DNA of 32,972 nucleotides from an uncultured Selenomonadales bacterium (GTDB lineage: Bacteria; Bacillota; Negativicutes; Selenomonadales; Selenomonadaceae): contig OMYB01000020.1 of assembly GCA_900315155.1 (NCBI GenBank), positions 1-32,972 on the forward strand, in the 5' to 3' direction. The notes beneath the pieces are model-generated. The model did no database searches, was not told the DNA's origin, and was given only the letters and a program-made list of their open reading frames with translations. Positions 32,871-32,972 of this stretch are shown here, one piece after another. A program made the translations under genes and the position numbers. Position 1 is the stretch's first letter; every line of letters begins with the position of its first letter.

Positions 32871-32972
32871 AAATATGAGGCTTCGGGCATGATTGTGGGT
32901 GAATGCCCTGCCCCTGACTGAAATTTGCTATTGAAAAGCCATGTTGGTTCCTGTAAAGTATCAGTGACCAAA

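Noticed and set aside
1..32972. CRISPR arrays, tRNA, rRNA or prophage genes
   Set aside because: No regular repeats, cloverleaf-like sequence or phage gene runs were noticed; detection by eye may miss a single degenerate tRNA.

Overview
The window looks like a chromosomal segment from a diderm Firmicute of the Negativicutes, most likely the Selenomonadaceae (Mitsuokella/Selenomonas-like). The reasons are a GC-rich codon bias, Gram-positive-style strong Shine-Dalgarno sites and promoters, an outer-membrane protein with an SLH domain (OmpM type), and an anaerobic gene set (class III ribonucleotide reductase NrdD, hybrid cluster protein Hcp, PflX-like radical SAM protein, DcuC-type transporter). 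The species is an inference. No rRNA, tRNA or CRISPR array was seen.

Layout. 1-2.7 kb: a foreign or rearranged end, a 5'-truncated dcuC, a PepT-like M20 peptidase, a bidirectional terminator and an AEC-family permease on the minus strand. 2.77-5.6 kb: back-to-back promoters around a 12-bp palindrome, the rpsF-ssb-rpsR operon with a structured leader, then a ClC chloride/proton antiporter. 5.7-10.6 kb: a secreted LPP20/FlgT-like protein, then a DeoR regulator translationally coupled to an LtaS/MdoB-like phosphoglycerol transferase, then pflX. 10.67-13.2 kb: a phosphoethanolamine-transferase-like enzyme (minus) divergent from an OhrR-type MarR regulator. 13.3-15.7 kb: nrdD with two NrdR-box-like sites 32 bp apart. 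15.8-23.2 kb: a TSUP permease, the SMC-like genes jetA-jetB-jetC (Wadjet/MksFEB), then manA. 23.3-25.0 kb: hcp. 25.0-29.8 kb: a ribose operon, rbsD-rbsR-rbsK-FucP-like transporter-DUF4867. 29.8-32.9 kb, all minus: a secreted esterase, an OmpM-type protein and a flavodoxin-fold reductase.

The most interesting locus is jetABC. The three loop-extruding subunits are intact, but no jetD nuclease follows. The end of jetC still carries a textbook coupled start site (AAGGAGGTGA, 9 nt, GTGA) which now leads only into a short ORF that runs out of frame into manA. This looks either like a jetD deletion scar or like a nuclease-free, MksBEF-like version of the complex. Other points worth checking are the truncated dcuC junction, the very short tail after the glycyl-radical site of NrdD with no nrdG nearby, an OhrR repressor with its own operator but no ohr gene, and two membrane-anchored alkaline-phosphatase-superfamily envelope transferases close together in a diderm.
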